Positions 42,998 to 51,201 of a stretch of 64,000 nt of DNA are shown in pieces. Every line of letters begins with the position of its first letter. The first letter of the stretch is position 1. Made by a program: the position numbers and the translations under genes. Source of the DNA: Shewanella sp. Isolate13 (GTDB lineage: Bacteria > Pseudomonadota > Gammaproteobacteria > Enterobacterales > Shewanellaceae); contig NZ_JAKEVD010000002.1 of assembly GCF_022398325.1 (NCBI RefSeq), positions 1 through 64,000 on the forward strand. Direction: 5' to 3'. A model generated the notes under the pieces. It saw only the letters and a list, made by a program, of their open reading frames with translations. It was not told where the DNA came from and did not search any database.

Positions 42998-43698
42998 GTG
43001 TCGATAAACTCAGTATTCAATCGAACGATATCAGTCTGTTATCCCCCTTAAGTTTCTCGATTGCGAAGGGCGAAGTATTTGCAGTGGTGGGAGCCAGTGG
43101 CAGTGGCAAGAGTCTATTGGCACAAGCATTACTAGGTCAGGTACCGAGTGGGTTTAGCTTAAGCGGTCAGGTGCTCCATAGCTGTGGTGATAGGCGAGTA
43201 TTGGCGGCGCAGTCTGCTTCGGTACTCGATCCTTTAAGGCGAATTTCATCGCAATTAAGTTATGCCTTGAGTCGAGTGCCTAAGGGCGCTAAACGCAAGA
43301 GGCCTTTTCCACTGGCGGCAGATATTACCCGTTGTTATCGTCATCAGCTGTCGGGCGGCATGGCTAAACGAGCATTACTGGCGCAGGCCTGTTGGCAGGC
43401 GAGTGAAATCATGATTGCCGATGAGCCATGTTGTGGCTTAGATAGTCAGGCTGCAGAAGGCATCTATCAACACCTCGGCTACTTGGCTCGTAGTGAGAAT
43501 GTGGCTGTGATGGTGATAAGTCATAATTTAAGGCAGCTGCTTACTGTGGCTGATCGCATCTTGGTGCTGCGTGACGGTAAGCTGGTTGAGATCACTACCA
43601 GTGCCAATATTCGTAGCGGTGCCTGCGATAGTTATACACAAAGTCTTTGGGCTGCGTTACCGGAGCATTGGGGGTTAACAAATGCTAATGCTGCGTAG
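42991..43698 (+). CDS. ABC transporter ATPase, NikD-like
   Basis: I start at the ATG at 42991, after AAAAGGAG; the longer frame is unlikely because it lies inside the permease gene. The 235-residue ATPase has Walker A GASGSGKS, the signature LSGGMAKRALLAQA, Walker B IMIADEPCCGLD and the switch His (VISHN). It is shorter than usual oligopeptide ATPases, lacking the C-terminal oligopeptide-binding extension. Confidence 0.88.
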   Translation: MLSVDKLSIQSNDISLLSPLSFSIAKGEVFAVVGASGSGKSLLAQALLGQVPSGFSLSGQVLHSCGDRRVLAAQSASVLDPLRRISSQLSYALSRVPKGAKRKRPFPLAADITRCYRHQLSGGMAKRALLAQACWQASEIMIADEPCCGLDSQAAEGIYQHLGYLARSENVAVMVISHNLRQLLTVADRILVLRDGKLVEITTSANIRSGACDSYTQSLWAALPEHWGLTNANAA

Positions 43699-44275
43699 TG
43701 GCTGTCTTCGGCGGCATAATCAAAGCATTCAGTTTCCCGATCTCAGTTTGCAGCGTGGTGAGGTTGTGGGGATCTCAGGCCCTAGCGGTGTCGGGAAGTC
43801 ATCGTTAGCGAGTGTGCTCGCGGGAATGGTCACTGCCGATGTCGAGTTGCTTGAGCTGCCTGCAAAGCAAGTTAACCAAGCCAACCCTGTGCAGTGGCTG
43901 ATCCAGCAGAGTGAGTTCGCCTTTAACCCTCGACTGACATTAGCGGCCTCGTTAAATGAGAGCTGGAAAGGCGATGGCTATCTGCCCCTGTTACAGGAAT
44001 ATGGTTTACAGGCATCTTGGTTAGCGAGGCGACCAAGCCAGTTATCTGGCGGTCAGCTGCAGCGCTTTAATTTGATCCGTGCGCTGGTGCCGACCACTGA
44101 GTATCTGATCTGTGATGAAGTAACCGCCCACCTTGATATGGTGACCCAAGCCGAATTCTGGCAACAGCTGCTAGCCTGTGCGAAACGCCGCAACATAGGC
44201 TTGTTAGTGATCTCCCATGACGAGTATTTGCTCAAGGCTATCTGTCAGCGGGTAATTAACTGGCCGCAGGCTTAA
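43682..44275 (+). CDS. ABC transporter ATPase, NikE-like (short)
   Basis: A 197-residue ATPase with Walker A GPSGVGKSS, signature LSGGQLQRFNLIRAL, Walker B LICDEVTAHLD and the switch His (VISHDEYLL). It overlaps the NikD-like gene by 17 bases. At under 200 residues it is among the shorter members of its class, missing the C-terminal part, but every catalytic motif is present, so it should be functional as the second nucleotide-binding subunit. Confidence 0.87.
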   Translation: MLMLRSGCLRRHNQSIQFPDLSLQRGEVVGISGPSGVGKSSLASVLAGMVTADVELLELPAKQVNQANPVQWLIQQSEFAFNPRLTLAASLNESWKGDGYLPLLQEYGLQASWLARRPSQLSGGQLQRFNLIRALVPTTEYLICDEVTAHLDMVTQAEFWQQLLACAKRRNIGLLVISHDEYLLKAICQRVINWPQA

Positions 44276-44383
44276 TTAAGTTCACATCCCTTCCTAATCG
44301 TTAGCATTACAGAGCAATACGTTTGAAACTTTGGCTGGCGCTTATATAGTCGGCGCTTTTTTAACTAACAGTTATTTAGGCTC

Positions 44384-44436
44384 GGTGAATATTTTTGAGT
44401 GTGATTCTCACCTCAGTTTGCTCGAAAAATATCACC
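44384..44436. repeat. Inverted repeat upstream of the DUF134 gene
   Basis: GGTGAATATTTTT-GAG (44384-44399) and CTCGAAAAATATCACC (44421-44436) pair along almost their whole length, allowing two single-base bulges. The loop is 21 bases. Confidence 0.6.
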
Positions 44437-44443
44437 AATAATA

Positions 44444-44471
44444 GCAGTTATTGGCCTACGCCAATAACTGC
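44444..44471. repeat. Perfect 11-bp hairpin upstream of the DUF134 gene
   Basis: GCAGTTATTGG and CCAATAACTGC pair completely around CCTACG. It lies seven bases after the previous inverted repeat; together they form a two-hairpin leader ending 73 bases before the DUF134 start. Confidence 0.7.
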
Positions 44472-44544
44472 ATGACAAAGTAGAAGTGCAGCCAATTCAA
44501 TCCAATGAATTAATTCCAACAAGATTGTCAGAGGACAGTTTGTT

Positions 44545-44841
44545 ATGTCTAGACCTAAGAAATGCCGCCACCTAAGTAGCTGTGTACCATGTAGCTTATT
44601 TAAACCCAATGGCATTCCATCGAGTGAGCTTGAGAAAATTCAGTTAGAAGCTGATGAATTTGAGGCACTCAACCTAGGGGATGTGCAAAAGCTGAGTCAG
44701 CTCGATGCTGCGGCATCAATGGGGATCTCTCGGCAAACCTTTGGTTATCTGTTGGCGAGTGCACGCAAAAAAGTGGCAACAGCAGTCACTCAAGGAAAGG
44801 CGCTTTTACTCCCTCAGAACCCTAAGAAGGATTTACTATGA
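44545..44841 (+). CDS. DUF134 family protein (HTH-like)
   Basis: A 98-residue protein matching DUF134: an N-terminal MSRPKKCRHLSSC with conserved Cys and Arg, FKPNGIPSSELEKIQLEADEFEALNLGDVQKLSQLDAAASMGISRQTFGYLLASARKKVA, where the last part is a sigma-factor-like helix-turn-helix. These proteins are usually encoded beside NifX/NifB-C-like proteins, as here, with a four-base overlap (ATGA). The DNA-binding role is predicted; its targets are unknown. Confidence 0.88.
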   Translation: MSRPKKCRHLSSCVPCSLFKPNGIPSSELEKIQLEADEFEALNLGDVQKLSQLDAAASMGISRQTFGYLLASARKKVATAVTQGKALLLPQNPKKDLL

Positions 44842-45389
44842 TTATTGCTATTCCTATGAGTCGAGATCGTTTGGCGACTCACTTTACCAAAGCGCCAGAG
44901 ATAGCTTTTTACGATGAACAACTGCAATTAATCGCACGTTTTGAGAACCCCGCGGTGGGCGGTGGCTGCAGCGCTAAAAAGGCGATGCTAAACCTTATCA
45001 TCGATCACAAAGCAGATATTGTGGTGGTGCAGCATATCGGTGAGCGCATGTTAGGCAAGTTGCTGGATGCGGGAATGAGTGTGAGCCAGACGGATAACAC
45101 TATAGAACTGCCTGAGCTTATCTCTAGGGCGAAAGATCTGAATCACCGTTTGCTGAATGCTTCCCAAGGGCGAGCCTCATTGAACCATGAGAAGAAGGGC
45201 GGTTGTTGTGGAGGTTCATCGGGTGGTTGCGGCTGTAGCGGTGGCTCATCGGGCGGCTGTGGAACTTCCGGCGGCTGTGGTTGCAGCGGAAAAACCGCAC
45301 CGACTAATAGCTTAGATCCAAGGCTGCTTAAGATACCATCGCCTCAGCAAGCTGGGGTGCAATACGCAGGTTTTAGAGTTATTAAATAA
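44838..45389 (+). CDS. NifX/NifB-C-like dinitrogenase-cofactor-family protein with Cys/Gly-rich tail
   Basis: A 183-residue protein. The first 115 residues are a Nitro_FeMo-Co domain (MIIAIPMSRDRLATHFTKAPEIAFYD, ADIVVVQHIGERMLGKLLDAGMSV). A tail of about 35 residues (45199-45291) then repeats Gly, Ser and Cys in the pattern CCGG-SSGGCGCSGG, with nine Cys, and suggests metal-cluster or metal binding. No nitrogenase gene is near, so the domain is probably used for another metal cofactor or for metal trafficking. It overlaps the DUF134 gene by four bases. Confidence 0.85.
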   Translation: MIIAIPMSRDRLATHFTKAPEIAFYDEQLQLIARFENPAVGGGCSAKKAMLNLIIDHKADIVVVQHIGERMLGKLLDAGMSVSQTDNTIELPELISRAKDLNHRLLNASQGRASLNHEKKGGCCGGSSGGCGCSGGSSGGCGTSGGCGCSGKTAPTNSLDPRLLKIPSPQQAGVQYAGFRVIK

Positions 45390-45510
45390 TATAAGCAGCT
45401 TAGGTATTAAACTTAATAATTGATTGCGATAGCCCTTGGCGACTTTACATCTTGACGGAAATATCCGATGTTAGTAACGGCTGTGAGTGTTTTTTGACCA
45501 GGAGGGCGAG

Positions 45511-45834
45511 ATGGCTGTATTGGTTATGGGGTTTATCATTCTATTTGTGGGTTTGGCCTTTATGGGCTTGCCGGAACTGAACCGCGTACTAAAGCTACAT
45601 GATAGGGCACTCTGGGAGCGTCTACTTGGGTCCCAAGGCTCATTTGTCTCCTCTTTTGATCGCACGACGCTGTTTATTTGGACGCTGGGGCGCGGGTTTG
45701 AAAACTGCGAGAATATCGATATTCAGTATCAAGGCTTGTTGGCATATAAGCGGGCGATACGGGTGAAATATACGATTTTGACGGGAGTGTCTTTGATTAT
45801 TATTGGCGCTGTCATCTCCTTGATGGGAGCCTAG
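45511..45834 (+). CDS. Small membrane protein of unknown family
   Basis: I start at the ATG at 45511 after a strong GGAGGG ribosome-binding site; the frame's first Met at 45487 has none. The 107-residue product has an N-terminal helix (about 3-22), a cytoplasmic or periplasmic middle with FDRTTLFIWTLGRGFENC, and a C-terminal helix (about 87-106). I do not recognise a family. Confidence 0.7.
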   Translation: MAVLVMGFIILFVGLAFMGLPELNRVLKLHDRALWERLLGSQGSFVSSFDRTTLFIWTLGRGFENCENIDIQYQGLLAYKRAIRVKYTILTGVSLIIIGAVISLMGA

Positions 45835-45864
45835 CTATTTAGCCAAGTCGCAGATAATTGAAAT

Positions 45865-45903
45865 AAAAAGCCGCAAACACCAAGGTGCTTGCGGCTTTTT
45901 TAT
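45865..45903. terminator. Bidirectional terminator
   Basis: AAAAAGCCGCAA and TTGCGGCTTTTT flank a loop of 12 bases that can itself pair (CACC with GGTG). Confidence 0.9.
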
Positions 45904-45939
45904 TAAACAGTAGCTTACAGCAACCGTTGGGTCGCTTGC

Positions 45940-46149
45940 TTAGTCTACAGCAACCATCACGTTGCTTGCCTTGATGATCGCGTATGCTTGACCACCAACA
46001 ACTAGGCCTAGTTGCTCACAAGATTTCTTAGTCACAACTGAAGTGATTTCAACACCCGGTGCTAGTTCGATAACAACTTCGTTGTTAACAGAACCTTCGT
46101 CGATTGATTTGATAGTACCGTTTAGTGTGTTACGTGCGCTGATTTTCAT
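45940..46149 (-). CDS. Molybdopterin-binding (Mop/TOBE) protein
   Basis: A 69-residue protein that is a single Mop domain: MKISARNTLNGTIKSIDEGSVNNEVVIELAPGVEITSVVTKKSCEQLGLVVGGQAYAIIKASNVMVAVD has the family strands and the SA-N-L-G start. Such molbindins form hexamers and store or carry molybdate or tungstate in the cytoplasm. It is monocistronic, with an AGGAT ribosome-binding site. The ModA-like binding protein at 61.2 kb may act in the same pathway. Confidence 0.9.
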   Translation of the reverse strand: MKISARNTLNGTIKSIDEGSVNNEVVIELAPGVEITSVVTKKSCEQLGLVVGGQAYAIIKASNVMVAVD

Positions 46150-46432
46150 AAGTATATCCTTAATAATAAAGGATTTATTATAAAGAGCTTATCGCCAGAT
46201 AGATATTAATTACGGACAATATGTCGCATTTACTTGAATCTAGTCGTATTTGCTTATCCCAAATCTCTTTTTTTGAGATCTAGATCGTATCTAGTTAATT
46301 TTCAATGATTATTTCCTGACCAGCTTTAGCTAGCCCTTATGTTGTGGAAGCGGGGGGAATAGAGTGAAGCATGACTTAGTAAGTGCATCAAGGCTTAGGA
46401 TTAAGCCTTGATGTTGGAAGGCATTGCGGCGA

Positions 46433-47569
46433 TCAAGCGTCTTTAAGCAGCAGAACCAAGACTTCGAAATGGTCTGTATGGGGGAACATGTCGAATAGTT
46501 GCACTTTCTGAACTCGGTAGCCCTGAATAGTGGCTAAATCTTTGGCCAAGGTGTGTGGATTACAGCTTGAGTATAGGATGGCTTTAGGGGCGAATGCAGA
46601 CAGTGACTGACACAAGCTTTCACCAATGCCACGTCTTGGTGGGTTGACGATGACCACATCGGGCTTATCTTTGGCATCACAGCCTTGAGCAAAGCCAGTA
46701 GAGTCCAGCGCGGTAAAGCTAACTTGCGTTAAGCCCATTGCTTCTGCCGATAGCTTGGCGCAGGTGATAGCTTCAGCCGAGATCTCGATCCCGGTTAATG
46801 CGCTATGTTTCGATGCACAGTGCAGGCCGAAACCACCGACGCCGCAGAATAGATCCCAAAGCGTATCGGGTTTAAGCTCTGCCATCCACTCTCGAGCCGT
46901 TTGATAGAGCTTGGCGGCGATCTCTGGGTGAGTCTGAAAGAAGCTCTTTGGTCGAATGAACAGAGGCACATCGTTAAATTGTTCTGATAAGCGCGTCTGT
47001 TCGGTGAGGAAAAGTTCCTCTTCCCCTTCGAGAATGGCCATATGTACCGGCTGAATATTTACCGATACCACTTTAATCTGTGGGTATTCCCTTAATAGCT
47101 GCGGTAGTTCTCGCTCTATACGCTCGATAGATTTGTGAGATCTGAGCACAAACCGTAGCAGGTATTCACCCTTGATCTGACTACGGGTGAGTAAGATGAA
47201 CTTAAGCTCGCCTTTTACTTTATCGACATTATAAGGCGGTATGCCCGCTTGGCGTACAAACAGCTCTAGTCGATGCAGTAGTTGCTGCATATCGGCAGGA
47301 TATAAATTGCAATCACATAGGCTGACGGGCTCGCCCGTTGGGGTAACAATGCCTAAGATGGGTTGATGCGCCGCGCCAAGCACTACCATTTTAGCCTTAT
47401 TACGAAAACCACTATCAGGACCAAACACAGGCTGGTGCCACTGTTCAACCTCGAAGTCGCTCAGTAGCTGGCTTAGTACTTGCGACTTAGCTGCAACTTG
47501 TTCTGGCATGGGTTGGTTTATATGGCAGCAAGAAAGACACTGCTGCTGATCAAAGTGGGCACATTTCAC
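46433..47569 (-). CDS. rlmC: 23S rRNA (uracil-747-C5) methyltransferase RlmC
   Basis: A 378-residue enzyme close to E. coli RlmC in length and sequence. The N-terminal [17 protein letters not shown] and the LCDCNLYP segment supply Cys for the iron-sulfur cluster. SAM binding is at [16 protein letters not shown], and the catalytic Cys lies in [15 protein letters not shown]. It methylates U747 of 23S rRNA. Confidence 0.95.
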   Translation of the reverse strand: MKCAHFDQQQCLSCCHINQPMPEQVAAKSQVLSQLLSDFEVEQWHQPVFGPDSGFRNKAKMVVLGAAHQPILGIVTPTGEPVSLCDCNLYPADMQQLLHRLELFVRQAGIPPYNVDKVKGELKFILLTRSQIKGEYLLRFVLRSHKSIERIERELPQLLREYPQIKVVSVNIQPVHMAILEGEEELFLTEQTRLSEQFNDVPLFIRPKSFFQTHPEIAAKLYQTAREWMAELKPDTLWDLFCGVGGFGLHCASKHSALTGIEISAEAITCAKLSAEAMGLTQVSFTALDSTGFAQGCDAKDKPDVVIVNPPRRGIGESLCQSLSAFAPKAILYSSCNPHTLAKDLATIQGYRVQKVQLFDMFPHTDHFEVLVLLLKDA

Positions 47570-47710
47570 TGATTGGGTACTCTAAAGCGTTGGAACGATA
47601 ATATTGGCGACTACTTTTGCTAGCCTGAAGTGCACTATTTTAGTGCTTTTTTACTCAAAAATCGCCCTTTGTGAGAAAGAAGTCAGTGTTATTTTTTGCT
47701 GTTGAGCCGA

Positions 47711-47738
47711 AAGCAAAAGCGCAGCTTACGCTGCGCTC
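47711..47738 (-). terminator. Terminator of the YcaD-like transporter gene
   Basis: AGCGCAGC and GCTGCGCT pair around TTAC; TTTTGCTTT follows on the minus strand. Confidence 0.8.
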
Positions 47739-47760
47739 TTTGTATAACACTAAGTGGCGG

Positions 47761-48930
47761 TTAACCGATTGCTGGTGTGTGGCCGCTGCGTGTGTTTTGT
47801 AGACTCTTAATCAACATATAAATCGATGTCGTCAGCAATACTACAGCGAGATAAGTGATCAGCGAGTGCGCCGAGGTACTGCTGTGCTCTGCAATGACTG
47901 GCCCGAATACAGAGCCAACACTGTAGCTCAGTAGCATTAGCTCTGTCGCGGCAACGATCTTCTCCAATGCCATCGTCTCGCAGGCCAGTGAGATAGCAAT
48001 AGGGTAGAGCGCAAAGCAGCTCGCGCCGAGTAAGAAATAACTTACGGTAATTATCGCAATTGAGGTGCCATCGGCGATACCAACGATACCGATAGTACCG
48101 AGTAGGCAAAATAGCGCCATCAACAGGCTCTTACCGACTCTCGTCGATAGATAGCTCACTAAAGGTTGTACTAACATACCGCCTAAGATAATCACAGCCA
48201 TTAAAAATGCGGTACGTTCGGTGCTGGCAAACTGACCATTGATATAGCTTGGCATTAGGCCATAAATAGGACCTAGTAACAGGCCCGATACTAAGCAGCC
48301 GATCACCGCCGGTAAGCTGATCTTTCTCACTTCACGCATGCTGATCTTCTCGTGCTCGAGACTTTCTGGCTGGCCTCTTTTGATTAAAAGTGGTGGCAAG
48401 ATCGCTAACATGAGTAAGCCAATAACCCAGAGGAAGGGGGTAACACCATTAATACCTAATGGCCCAATCGCTAGCTGACCCAGCGCAGTACCACCATAGA
48501 GGGATGTCATGTATAGGCCTAAGCGCTTAGCTCTTTGCTTTGCGCTATCAGCCATCAGTAGCCAAGACTCAACGACCACAAAAACACCCGCAACGGCAAA
48601 GCCGGCAAGAAAACGAGCGGCGAGCCAGACTGATGCTGTCGGTATAGCCAGCATCGCGACGATTGTCAGGGTCAACATGGCAAGAAAAAGCATCAGTGAG
48701 ATTCTGTGGCCAATTTTAGCTACGATTGTTTGAATGCAGGTTGTACCAACTAAGATACCTAGATAGAAGATGCTCGCTAACCATGCAACCAATGAGTTAT
48801 CCATGCCAAATGATGCTAGTGACAATGGAATAAGGCTCATCAGAAAGCCTGATGCGATAGCAAAAAACGATAAACCAGCAACAGGTACGAATGTACTGTT
48901 TTTGTGTGGTTTGCAGGCAGAAATGTCCAC
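47761..48930 (-). CDS. MFS transporter, YcaD-like
   Basis: A 389-residue membrane protein with about twelve hydrophobic helices. It fits the YcaD branch of the major facilitator superfamily: SLIPLSLASFGMDNSLVAWLASIFYLGILVGT near the start and FLAGFAVAGVFVVVESWLL in helix four. YcaD's substrate is not known. The 395 bases upstream (48931-49326) are AT-rich and hold one terminator but no gene. The small ORFs on the opposite strand are shadows. Confidence 0.88.
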   Translation of the reverse strand: MDISACKPHKNSTFVPVAGLSFFAIASGFLMSLIPLSLASFGMDNSLVAWLASIFYLGILVGTTCIQTIVAKIGHRISLMLFLAMLTLTIVAMLAIPTASVWLAARFLAGFAVAGVFVVVESWLLMADSAKQRAKRLGLYMTSLYGGTALGQLAIGPLGINGVTPFLWVIGLLMLAILPPLLIKRGQPESLEHEKISMREVRKISLPAVIGCLVSGLLLGPIYGLMPSYINGQFASTERTAFLMAVIILGGMLVQPLVSYLSTRVGKSLLMALFCLLGTIGIVGIADGTSIAIITVSYFLLGASCFALYPIAISLACETMALEKIVAATELMLLSYSVGSVFGPVIAEHSSTSAHSLITYLAVVLLTTSIYMLIKSLQNTRSGHTPAIG

Positions 48931-49244
48931 CTTTATCTCCTATAGATTGATACTTTTAAAAGTTTAAATGTTGGTTTGAGGAGGCGGATTTTATGCTTTT
49001 AATATGGAAAGTAAAGTTTAATTTATGTACTAAGAAATAAAAAACGATTTTTTAGATTTATTTGCTTCTATGCGCCTGATTTTTATGCGTTAAACTTTTA
49101 TTTGTATTTGCTTAATTGATGCTGGGTTTTAGGATGAGGCTGACATTGGTTTCTAAGTTGTTTTGTCGCAAGGGATTTAGCTTTGTCGGCGCCTTGTAAC
49201 TGTTATTTATAGTCCTTTGAGAGTCTGGTAGTTAATAGATGGTT

Positions 49245-49274
49245 AAAAAGGCGGGTTTGATAGCCGCCTTTTTA
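49245..49274. terminator. Bidirectional terminator
   Basis: AAAAAGGCGG and CCGCCTTTTT pair around nine bases. On the minus strand it ends the methyltransferase transcript. Confidence 0.85.
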
Positions 49275-49326
49275 CTGTTTGAAGCGTTTTGTCGCAGCAG
49301 ATTTTTAATCCACAATCTAAAGCTGA

Positions 49327-50364
49327 TTAGCTTAACTGTAGCGCTACAATCTTTAGTGGGTGATTACCATCAAATGATGGGAAATCGTTATGGCAGTCTA
49401 ACCAAGTGTGCTGAGTGACTTCACGCCCCTGTTTCTCAACGCAGCGCACTAAACTGTCAAACCAGGCATTGCGATCGACTTTGGCAACATTGTTACAGCA
49501 GACAATTGTGCCACCGGATTTAGTGGTCAGTAGTGCTGGCTTAAATAGGCTCTGATAGTCATTGATGAGATCGACGATGCCAAAAGGACTCTTGGCGTAT
49601 CTCGGTGGGTCGAGAAAGACCAAGTCAAATTGAGTGGCACTTAGCTTTGGGTAGGAGGGAAGCTTTTGATTGCGACGACCACCGACTTTAAGGCCTGCCA
49701 ACTGTCTTAAGGCTGGAAAGGCATCGCTTTGGATAAATTCACAGACATCTTCAGCTTGGTTTAACGCCGCATTCTTACGACCCGCCGCTAGGGCAAATGA
49801 GGAGAAGTCGACGTTGACGACACGCTTGGCACCACCGACAGCCGCAGCCGTGCCTATGCCACAGGTGTAGGAGAAGAGGTTTAATACGCTCTTGTCTGCG
49901 CTGTTGGCGGCAACATATTCACGGCCTACACGCATATCTAGAAATAGCAGCGGATCTTGGCCTTCATGGCGTAACTTACTGGTAAACTGGATGCCATTTT
50001 CTTGCATCTGCTGTTCGCTCGTGGCGAAGCTCTGTAGCTCTTCTGGTAAGCGGTTTAATACTCGAGAGTTCTTGTCAGAGCGATCGTTGTAGATCACGGG
50101 AAGATCGGCGAGTTGAGTCAGTTGCTCTGTCACATCGGCTAGTTCATCATCGCTCAGCGATTGGTGAAAGGTTTGGATGAGCCAAGCATTGCCGTAACGA
50201 TCGATATTGAGTCCATTACAACCTTCTACGGTACCGTGAAATACGCGGTAACAATCGGTATCTTGTGTCTCTGCTTGCTTTAGAAATGCAGCACGCTTAG
50301 CAATGGCTTGGGTCAATGCTTGAGAAAGAGGTATAGCTGCTGGGTCCGATGTTGTGATCGACAT
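49327..50364 (-). CDS. Class I SAM-dependent methyltransferase, RlmI/RlmK-like
   Basis: I start at the ATG at 50364; an earlier Met at 50379 and the longer frame are possible but poorly supported. The 345-residue product has a substrate-recognition N-terminus (VFHGTVEGCNGLNIDRYGNAWLIQ), the SAM-binding NLFSYTCGIGTAAAVGGAKRVVNVD and the catalytic-type DLVFLDPPRYAKS. This matches rRNA cytosine-C5 methyltransferases (RlmI, and the C-terminal part of RlmKL). It is probably an RNA methyltransferase; the exact site is unknown. Confidence 0.82.
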   Translation of the reverse strand: MSITTSDPAAIPLSQALTQAIAKRAAFLKQAETQDTDCYRVFHGTVEGCNGLNIDRYGNAWLIQTFHQSLSDDELADVTEQLTQLADLPVIYNDRSDKNSRVLNRLPEELQSFATSEQQMQENGIQFTSKLRHEGQDPLLFLDMRVGREYVAANSADKSVLNLFSYTCGIGTAAAVGGAKRVVNVDFSSFALAAGRKNAALNQAEDVCEFIQSDAFPALRQLAGLKVGGRRNQKLPSYPKLSATQFDLVFLDPPRYAKSPFGIVDLINDYQSLFKPALLTTKSGGTIVCCNNVAKVDRNAWFDSLVRCVEKQGREVTQHTWLDCHNDFPSFDGNHPLKIVALQLS

Positions 50365-50579
50365 ATATATTAGGCTCATTTGAAATAGTGTCAGAGGTGA
50401 CGGCGCTAATGATAGCAAAAATGCACCAATAAATACCCTCATTCTTCAATGGCGTTATCTAGGAGATACCTTTGGTGAGAGCATTGAAAATGGCGCCAAA
50501 GGGTTATTTCATTTGACTCTAGGCTGAGTTTGACTCAGAAATAGACAGGGTCTTTGTTGTTATCCATGGCAGAGGATAT

Positions 50580-51161
50580 ATGAAAGTCGTATTGGTACAT
50601 GGCATCTTTAATACTGGGCATGTGATGCGCTTGCTGCAAAAGCGACTACAGCAAGCGGGCCACGAATGTTTTGCCCCCACGATTAGCCCCTTCGATGGGC
50701 GCTACGGTATAGAACATGCTGCCGAAAATTTACGGCAGCAGATCGACAGCGCTTTGGGTTGTGATGAACAGATAGTGCTGGTGGGCTTTAGTATGGGCGG
50801 TATTATCGGCCGTTATTACTTACAGTCGCTAGATGGTGCTAGACGAGTGAGTCAATTCTTCTGTCTGTCGACTCCCCATAACGGCAGTTATTTAGCCTAT
50901 CTGCCTTACCCGTCAAAAGGAATTAGACAGCTAAGGCCTAACAGTGACTTACTTGTTGAGCTTGCTGAGTCTGAAATCGTATTAGAGGGAATAAAACTTT
51001 ACTCTTATTGGACGCCCATCGATTTTACGATTGTACCTAGCTCTAGCTCGTTCTGGCACATAGCCGAGAATCAGAGGTTTGTGATTATTCTGCATCTGTC
51101 GGTCATTTTTAGCCGACGCATCGCAAAAGCCATCTGTCATAATATTGTGGAAGTGCCATAA
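50580..51161 (+). CDS. Alpha/beta-hydrolase, lipase-like
   Basis: A 193-residue hydrolase with VLVHGIFNTGHVM (oxyanion region) at the N-terminus and the nucleophile elbow GFSMGG (Ser near residue 80). A possible Asp is in TPIDFTIVP and a catalytic His in IILHLSVIF. It resembles the short cytoplasmic lipase/permease-like hydrolases of the DUF676/PGAP1 type. There is no signal peptide. The gene is monocistronic and convergent with the two-component genes. Confidence 0.78.
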   Translation: MKVVLVHGIFNTGHVMRLLQKRLQQAGHECFAPTISPFDGRYGIEHAAENLRQQIDSALGCDEQIVLVGFSMGGIIGRYYLQSLDGARRVSQFFCLSTPHNGSYLAYLPYPSKGIRQLRPNSDLLVELAESEIVLEGIKLYSYWTPIDFTIVPSSSSFWHIAENQRFVIILHLSVIFSRRIAKAICHNIVEVP

Positions 51162-51201
51162 GCTAAAGCTTGGTTCCTCTGTTTGTTGGCGCGGGAGAGG
51201 C

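Noticed and set aside
45199-45291. Tandem GGT/TGC-rich DNA looked at as a possible repeat array
   Set aside because: It is the coding sequence for the Cys/Gly/Ser tail, in frame with the NifX-like domain.
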